Source of the DNA: Effrenium voratum
Taxonomy: Eukaryota; Sar; Dinophyceae; Suessiales; Symbiodiniaceae
Direction of reading: 5' to 3'
NCBI GenBank assembly: GCA_963377175.1
Contig: CAUJNA010000524.1
Coordinates: forward strand, 175,001-239,000
Length of the DNA: 64,000 nucleotides
The position numbers and the translations under genes are program-made. The notes beneath the pieces are model-generated. The model worked only from the letters and a program-made list of their open reading frames with translations. It was not told the DNA's origin and did not search any database. Positions 12,501 to 21,500 of the stretch are shown here, in pieces (positions within the stretch are counted from its first letter, which is position 1; every line of letters starts with the position of its first letter).

Positions 12501-15500
12501 AAAAAAAACTTTTAGCAGGGGAGCAGACAGCAACCGAGCGCGTATACGTCTGCGTAATTTATGGCGAGCTCAAAACTGTGCTCACCATTGTAACTAGGTC
12601 CCCTAGTAGTGCCCTTTTACCTTTTTTTGGTTGGGAGGGTTGCCCTACTAAAATAGACAGCAGAAAAAAATCGGGTACCAACTTATTCTAACCTCTCTGC
12701 TGGAGGACCTAGCTAATTTCGGGTTTCGGAATTATGGTAAAACAAAATGCAGATCTGTTTTACGTCCCTTCGAAGCACAACATGCACTGCATTGGATTTG
12801 TGCGCCCTGAGACGACGGGATTTGTGGTACAGGTGGTACATGCAGTGGTTCCTGAACGACTTTTAGACAGCTGCGGCCCCAGATCGAGGCGAAACTGTTG
12901 TCAGTGAGCGACAGGTGGAACCAAAGCAACTCTTGCATTTGCTTAACAGAAGTGATGTGATTTTGTTCCCTCTGCACTGGGGCCATTAAATTGAGGGGCC
13001 AGTTCGCTCGTGAGGGGATCTTCAGTGTTGCATAACTTTCTGTATTGTCCCCAAATGGATCCATTTACAGCCCAACATGGATTCCCACTTGCTTTACATC
13101 TGTATTTTTTAGGAGGGAATCCTTTTTAAAGTGGCGAACAACATGTGGTTTCCTTTTGGTTTCTCCTTCATCAAATTTGCCAACATGGGTCCATTTGAGC
13201 CACAATCAAAACCGGGTAGATGAAGGTTAGTAAGGGGCAGTCCCAGCCAGAAATAGTTGCGGCCGCCTTCTTAATTCTTGAAGCATGCTTCTGTGGATCG
13301 ACCAGTTCAATACCGGGTTTTCCTTTTGGTTTCTCCTTCAACAAATACCCTAAACCCAAAGCCCTGAACCCTGAACCCTAAACCCCCCATGGGTCCATTT
13401 GCAGACCCCCCATGGAACCTGACAGGGATGCCTTTAAAAGGAACGTGGTCTAGGACCCCCCGCTGTCAGTTTCCAATTGGTGCGAGAACTTATTTGAAGA
13501 CCCCCTTCCTTTGGCAGCTCAAGAGCGCTCCTCCCAGGCGACGTTCAGTTCCTCTTCACCCCCCGGGCGCGCCGGGGGGACGCGGGCCTCTCGGGCCGGC
13601 GCTTTGTCACGGAGAGCTACGGCGGCTGGGCGGCCGCAGGCGGGCTCGGGCGGGCGGGCTCGGTCGGTCGGCGCGGGGGAAGCAGATGAGCTTCCAGTTG
13701 CTTAAGTTGTTTTTTTGGTTTAATGTATGTATATAGATTATTATTCCCTTGTTGGTTTTAAAAGGAATCCATCACTACTGGAAATATGTTTGTTTTTTCC
13801 TTGGGGCCTGAAGCAAATGGAAGTATGGCTGTGGTTGTCAAGACCAAGGGGATGCCATCTTGGGGTAGGCGAATTCACCACCCATTTTAGAACCTTTTTA
13901 GTGGGGATTGAATCGGATGTTCACTGGAAGAACGGGATTTGGACCCATGGCCATTTGAGCAGGTGAAGCTTTTGGATTCCAGTAGTGATCAATTCCCTTT
14001 AAGACCAGCAAGGGAAAACAAACAATACTCTTAAGCAATTGGAAGATGGAACGCCCAAGCATACTTCCATTTGATGAAATGTTTTTTTCCGCGGTTGGTC
14101 TTGTTTTTTTTTTTTTTGACAAATGGAGTCATATGGAGGTTGGTCAGTATTCCTTGGCCCCAAAAAGACCATGGGTAACTATCCTATGTGGTGAAAGTCA
14201 AGTCTTTTCTGTTGTTTCCTTACTGGTCTCCCCATGTAAAGAACCTTTTGATCAATCCCCCATGTGTGTTTCTTTGCCCGCTCTGGATTTGGTCAATAGG
14301 CCCAGATAGGGGATAAGGGGTGGTTTGGGGCATTCAGAGCGGGTTCCGAATGTTGGGAATATCAATTGGGGTTGTGGTTTGTGGCAGTTGGTACCCTTTG
14401 TGGTTGCAAAGTTTTTCGTAATTTAGGATCCTGTGCGGGGGGGGGGGGGGGTGAGTTCCCTCCCCCCTCGCTCGGACAGGGTCAACATCCGGCTGGGTTG
14501 CGCAGTTGGGCGGGGTAACAAAGACACTTGGCGTAGCCAATGTCACTTTGCTGGAATGTTCGGGTCCTGTCTTGTTTGGCGCTTTGTCTTGTCAGATGGC
14601 CTTTCTGCTGCAGCTTTGGATTTGGAAAGACTGGGGTTGGTGTTGCCATTTGTTTCTCAAGCTGAATCTTCCCAACTTCTCAGATGTTCAGTTTCTCATG
14701 CCGACGTGTTCCCAAAACGAAGGTTCCTCCACGGGACACGCCCCCCTCCCCCTTACTGAACCAGGCAATTTATTGGTGACATCCCCCCTATTCGCAGGAG
14801 CGGTGTATTAACCGAGGTCGACATTATTTGGCTCTGGGTCAAAAGTATGTATCCAAAATGGAATCCTGGTAAATGGAAACATGGACCAAAACCTGCGGTC
14901 CCCTGGTGGTTTAATTTTGACTCACACCCATTTGGCTCTGAATGCAAATGAGAAAAAACACCAAAGCGCACATACATCCCCAACATGATGTGCACCAGGG
15001 GTCCGGGAACCAGTTGAATTCACACCCAGGAGAAACACCCTAGAAAAACCCAGTTTGAACCCCTTTTCAGTACCCCCCCCAAACGAGTAGTTTTCATGTT
15101 GGTTCCCTTGTCTTGGTGCCACATGGCCATCCACATTGAGGAGTTCCGATGGCAAGGGCTTCCTGACCCAGACTCTCCCCACAGAAAGTTTTGCGTTAAA
15201 GGCCGCTGCAAGTGTCCCATTTTTGTGTCGAAAAGGGATGTGGGCCCCAATTTTGGTGATCACCCTTTATTTCCAGGACCGTAAGGTAGGTAACCCTTAG
15301 TGGTTTGGATTGCTGGTTTGGAATTTCACCTCTGATTGTAGAGGGCTAGCCACCAACCACTAACCACTGGGCTCCAAACCACCAAACAAGGAGAGAAGCT
15401 GGTTAAGGGTTATAAATCGCCGGCAACCAGAAGAACCACGAGGAAACTCAGGGGCAACTGAGGCGTTTGGGGCCCATGTGGAACTCCCAAAATGGAAAGG

Positions 15501-18500
15501 CTTTTTGTTAGTTTCCCTTTAAAGCAACCGAAAGAAGGGCACCCAGTCCCCACCCCCCCCAAAAAAAAAGACAGACCCATTTTTCGGGGGAACCAGTCCC
15601 GAAACGCCCGAACCACCCTAACCACCAAACAACCCAGGGCCCACTGAGTGCATTTGTTTTTTGTGGCCCCATTGTTTCTGCGGAAACCCCGGAGAAAAAA
15701 CAAGAAACAAACGCCACCCGCCTACCGACTCGGCCGCTCGCGCGCGCGCGCGCGCGCAATCCCCGCGCGTCCGCGAGGCGCCGCCCCGGGGAGGGACGGC
15801 TCCGCGCCGGCGCGCTGCGGCGCTCTCGGGGCACGCTGGGCCGCCAGGAGCGCCTTGCTGGGTCGAGATTTGGCGGGCGTGAGCTTCCATTCTTTTTGCT
15901 GAAGGGACATGGTGAGGGACAGCTGTCTTTTTTTTTTAAATCTAGGGACATGGTGTCACTTCGGGGTGATTCAATCAGGTCCCTGAGAACCACTAAGATC
16001 TTCAGATGCTTAAGAATATGTCTTTTTCGTTTTTTCCAACTGGTTGAGTTTAAAGGGAATCGATTTCACTACTGGACATATTTTCTCATTTTTTCCCGGA
16101 GGGCTTAAGCAAATGGAAGCGAGTTCGCGAAAGCGAGCGAAAGCGAGGGACAGCGCGAGGGCGGAGGGTTTCTTGGTGGCTCAACCAGCCATCAGGTTCA
16201 ACTTGGTTTAGTGGTTGGTTTTCCGGTATTCCGCCCACAAGTTCGTCACCTTAGCGGGGGATCCGAAAACGGACAGCCTAGGTTTGGAGTGTTTTGAACT
16301 CGCGGAGAGCTGGACGCGTTTTGGGGGGTGCTAACTTTCTAAGGGGAAAGTGATTTGCGATGTTGCTTGGAGTTGGGCTCGTCTTTTTTAAGGGTTGGAG
16401 CATCCAAAATGGCTTCGGTTTTCCTGTTCGTTTTGCTGGTAGGTCAAATGTCAAATCCAACCAAAGAAGGGGGGGTTGGACAGTGAAGACCCACAAAAAA
16501 ACACATGAAACATCAATTCCAACCAAAATGCCTTTGGGGTTTTCCCTTTTTGGGTTCCCATGTTTAGACAACGTGCCAAACGGTGATCACCTTTCATTTC
16601 TGGGTCCTTTTGAGGACCAAAGACGGATCCCCGCAAGCTCGTTTTCGTTTTCGACCTGCATGGGGTCGATGGGCTCACCTCCAAAGCCAGAGACGAGTTG
16701 AAGGCGTTCGCGGCTGGTGGTGAAAGCGTTTTGGGGGTCGATGGGCTAGGCTTTGGGACCCGCTGTTTTTTGTTGTTTTGGCCGCTTCCAGGGAGGAAAC
16801 CCGGAGATTCGGTTCTAGGGGGTTCCGGGGCTGGGTCCCAACACCATCATTTCTTTCTTGTTTTCAGGGCTCCTCAAAAGAAATGCATTTTGCAACCATT
16901 TGAAACAAGTGGCTTTTTCAACACCAAAATAAAGGGAAACCACCATTTATAAGGCAATGTTCTGTATAATGTAAGGATCCCTGTTTTTCTTTTTTTTTTC
17001 TTTAAAGACGTCAGGCGAGCGGCGTCGCCCGAAGGTTCAACTTTGGGGGGTTTTCCGATTTTTTCTTCTTCAATGGGCAAATGGTGAAGGACCCTCTTTC
17101 CAACAGACGTCTACAATCTTCCCACACCCTCTTGTCAGCTTCCAATGATTGGAGGGTCTTGAAATTCCAGGTCCCGGTTCGATGGGGAATCCGGGGTTTT
17201 GGGATTCCCCCGGTTTCTAGGGGGAGTGTTCAGTTCGGGGTGATTCAATCAGGTCCCTGAGAACCACTAACTAGGTCCCCCAGTAGTGCCCTTTGACCCT
17301 TTTTTGGGGGAAAGTTCCCCTACTAAAAACAAATACAAACAAAAAACAACTTTATTCTAACCTCTCTACTGGAGGACCTAGCCAACCATAGATTGGTACG
17401 GATCTCCCAACCCTTTTGATTCTTACGTCACTTTGGGACCACAGACGGTTTCAGGTTCACTCGTGCAACGGGAACACCCACCTGACTTTTTAGAGGGGAC
17501 CTTTTTTGGGGGGGCGACCCCGACAATTGTGGGTTCCGCCGAAATTCATTTTACACCACCTAAGAAACCATGGTTGAAGCCATACAGTTTGTTAGAGCTT
17601 TGGTTGGGGTAATCGAATCAGAAACCAGGGTTTCTGAACGGTGGTGAGAAAGAGGATTTCTTTCGCAACCAGCCACACTAACCGGCCTTTTCGTTCTTTG
17701 CCTGCTTTTGGGTAGAGACTTTAAGTAGGTCCCCAGTAGTGCCCTTTTACCCTTTTTTGGAGGAGGGTTCCCCTACTAAAATAAACTACAGAAAAAAGGG
17801 TCCCCTTCTTCTAGCCTCTCTACTGGAGGACCTAGGGCTGAGCCAAGAGACTCAGCAAGTGAGATACTGTGGACGGACGAACTCCTCTTCGCACCGCTCA
17901 GAAACCCTGGAATCATTTGATTCCCCTGTAAATACCAATCAACGTTGCTTCAACCATGTGGTTTCATTTCATGGTGCGAAATGGACTTCGCAACCATCCA
18001 CAGTATGGACATGAGCCATCCACGGTGTTGCTGACCCCATATATTTGTCAACCCCAATGTATTGATAGGGGGTGGCGGCTCCTCCAAAAGTGGTCTGATT
18101 CCCCACATTTCACCCAGGGGTAACCACCCTATTACTAAAGGGTCAACATTACACTCTTTCTTGGGGTTTGTTTGGAAACTAAAAGAACACCATTTGTTTG
18201 GAGGGTTCTCCTTGAACCCACAAACCCACTCTTGGGTTGAACATATGGGGCCAACATTCTTCGAGACTTTGGAAATCGGATTAGGGTTTCAGGATGCAGC
18301 GTTCACTTTCTGCCAATCCCCAAGCGAGGTATGGGAACCCATGACTCCCCAGAGTTCACACCTTTCTTTGGGGACCCTTCAAAATTGCGCTTCAGGATTT
18401 TCCTCGTGGTTTCCCTTTAAACCCACAAAACAAGGGGCACCAACTCCCAAAAAGGCAGGGTTTCCACAGTTAGGCCCCCCAGTAGTGCCCTTCTCTCTCC

Positions 18501-21500
18501 TTTTTTCGGGGAGGGTTCCCCTACTTAATTAGACAAAACAGAAACAACTCGGGCACCAACTTATCCTAGCCTCTCAAGTCTGGAGGACCTAGACAGACCT
18601 GCGGGGGGGCGGGATTTTCCTCTTGGTTTCCCTTTGAAAACCCACCAAATAAGGAGCACCACTCCACAAAACCACTCCAAAAAGCAGGGTATCTTCGGAA
18701 TAGCTTTGGTTTTCCTCTTGGTTTCCCTTTACACCCACAAAAAAGCAAGGCTTCCAACTCCCCAAAAAACATTCTTTCCACAAACCTTCGGGGAAAAAGG
18801 CGGCGTTTTTCGTCCGATTTGTCCGGCTGCAGGAGCCTGGTGAGCGCCAAGCTCTGCCGCCGGTGCCTGGTGCAGCTTCGCTACACCGCCACCGAGTCGG
18901 CGGTGCAGGCGAGCGAGCGAGGGGCATGGGGCGTGGAGTCCTTGGTGGTCCCCAGCTGGGGGGGGGTTCCCCTAAACTAGAAAAAACGAAAAAAGTTGGT
19001 ACCCTTATTCTAACCTCTCTACTGGAGGAGGTAGAGTAGGTTGTAAGCTGTTTTGATTTGTGTGAATTATAACGACCTCGCACGACCTCACCTCAAATTG
19101 TGGGTTATGTCGGGGATTTCTCTCCAACCACCTTATTTCATTTCAGGCTGGTGAAATATTATAATTCACCCAGATGGATTCCTTGGTGGTTCCCCAGCTG
19201 TGCGGTTCCTGAGTTGTTTTTTGTTTTTTACTTTTTAGATCTGTTTAGTTGGTTTAGTGGGTTCCTTAGCCTTTTTTTTCAAAAACAACTTTTCGGTTGG
19301 TTTAGTGGTAGTTGCCGTATTTCACCCACTAAAGTTGGACTTTTAGCGGTGGTTTTCCTTAAGTTCTCTGTTGGGAATTGGGTCAAAATTCAGGACTCCA
19401 AGTGGCTTAGGTGTTTTTCTCACAATTGAGGACTCCAAGTAGTTTCCTTTTGGTTTACCTTTAAAGCCGTCCCCCATTTGGCAAGCTTGACCCAGCACCC
19501 AGTCCCAACTTGCAACTGCGCTTTTCAACAACAGTCACAAGTACGGCAACCAAAAAAGCAGGCAAGTTGGGGGGACAGATGAGGAACTCCGATGCTTTGC
19601 TCAAGTAGGGCCCCAAGCACTTGACACGTGTCGAAAAGCTCAAAACAGCACTCGTCCCTATACAGTTGTGGCAAGGCTTTTAGTAAGACAGCTGTGTGTC
19701 TGCAGGCCGCCTGGGCTGTCCTTCTGTTCCGAAGTTCGCATGGCGGATGTTTGTGTCATCAACGGACCCGCACGCGTCAAAAACAATGGCAACGGATCAA
19801 TACAGCCCTGGTTGATTAGGGGGTGTCTCCTTCAGGGTTTAGCTAGCTTTGTAGTTGGTTTAGTAGTTGTTGCCAACAGTTTTCAACTTGTTTAGCAGAT
19901 CAGAAAACGGACAGCCCAGGTTAGAAGAGGGTAAGACAAACACGGAGAGCAACCAGAAGTGGTGGCTGGAGGTTCTTGCCTCTCCAAAGCTGCTTGGCGT
20001 GGGCTTGGCTTGTTCCATGATTCAACTTTGTGCTGAAATGGCCGTGGCTCAAACACAATGGCTTGCCCTGGTAATGAAGTGGTAATTCAGTGGAAACATG
20101 GACCAAAAACCTGTGGTTTGCCCCTCCTGTTTAATTTTGAGCCACACCCAAATGGCCGTGGCTCAGAAAAATGTGCCCAACATGGCCCTAAATGGAACCA
20201 ATCAGCTGCGTAGCCCTAGCACTTAAATTTTGAGCCACACCCAAATGAGTAGTTCTCCTTTTTTTCTCTGGTTTTGAAGGGGATCTACATATTTTCTCAG
20301 GCGAACAAGCAAATGGAGGTCAATCATCCTTCTTCCTCAAACGACAATGCTGGTGTTGTGGGGTGGTTATGGTGGTGTCCTGATGGACAGTGATGGGTTT
20401 CGCTCGAATTTTGGGGGTTCCAACTTTTTGGGAAACATGGGCTACTTTGTCTGTAGATGAACACTTCCCCAGGCCGCAGGGAGTTTTAAGGGGTAAGTAG
20501 ACCCACCCCGGCCCACAGGTGCAGAGCTTTGGCACCGGCCGATCCGACGCGGAGCTCTCGCAGATCCTGGCGCGGCGGAGTCGCCCGGGGGGTTCGTCCG
20601 CCGACGGGCGGAGCGGCCTGCGGGGCAGGGGACTTTTCGCGTGGCGCAAAAATTAAGCAGGGCTCCTGAAAAGAAATTCATATTGCAACCATTCGAAACA
20701 TGTTGCTTTTTCAACACCGAAATAAAGGGACACCGCCATTTACAAGGCAATGTTCAGGTGTATAATGTAAGGATCCCTGTGAAACAGGTGACTTTGTCTT
20801 TGTTTCCATATGCCAGGGTGCCATCTTGGGAACCTTTTTTTTTGGGAGCAACGGCCATGTTTCGTTTTTTTTTTTTTTTTTTTGTGTGGCAAACCCCCGC
20901 AAAACTTGTCTTTAGGCAAATGAGTTCGCCAGCAATTCCACCGATTCGAGGGTAAAACAAGCTCACATATGCAGGTTTCTTACCTGGGGATTGATTCTTC
21001 ATTTCCAGCCCGAAGAACAACAACCTCAAGGGTAGCCTCAAATGCTTCATGGTTGGGGTCGGCCTACATGAAAGGGGTTGCTCACCACTTGATGCCATTC
21101 CCTGTTCATCCACCGGGTTGACGTGAAACCTTTGTAAGAAAATGCACGAGTCTGGGGTTTGCTCTTGGCTTGGATCATTTTTTCTCTGTCGACGTCTTTG
21201 GGAACCTGAGCATTTTTTTCGACGAAGCTGAGCGCCTCCTCCCACGTTGCCGTACGGCACCTGCGGGAGGGCACCCGGAAGATCAATTGAGCCACCTGCT
21301 CAAAGCCGATTCGGGTAGATGGAGGTTAGTAAGGGGCAGATTCCCGGCCGGAAAAATAGTGGCGGAGATCCGGCTTTCTAATTCTCGAAGCATGGTCCTG
21401 GGTTCAACACACTTTTGTACCAGGTTTTGATTGTGACTCAATTCCTCTTTAAGGGACCGTTTGTCAGGTGCCGGACCCTTGGTGCCATTGCAATGTGGGG

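Larger units (their letters stand above)
11646..13537 (+). other. SAMS intron
   Basis: Holds family A copies (11986-12100, 12594-12712), a family B' copy (12432-12538), family M (13196-13325) and a degenerate TIR element (13410-13485). Confidence 0.8.
13640..15777 (+). other. SAMS intron
   Basis: Holds family H (13692-13821; inverted 13964-14046; fragment 14064-14135), family J (13824-13956), family L (14829-14936), a TIR element (15284-15411) and a short (CG)n run before the acceptor (15738-15758). Confidence 0.8.
15848..18832 (+). other. SAMS intron (GA donor)
   Basis: The most element-dense intron: H (16003-16118), B (16173-16281), F (16865-16983), A (17271-17381, 17726-17835, 18470-18592), C (17866-18005) and K (18048-18152). 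Confidence 0.8.
18909..20518 (+). other. SAMS intron
   Basis: Holds A (truncated, 18957-19034), B (19183-19352, 19838-19920), L (20037-20154, 20151-20247), H (20246-20318) and O (20415-20497). Nothing else recognised in 19353-19837. Confidence 0.8.
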
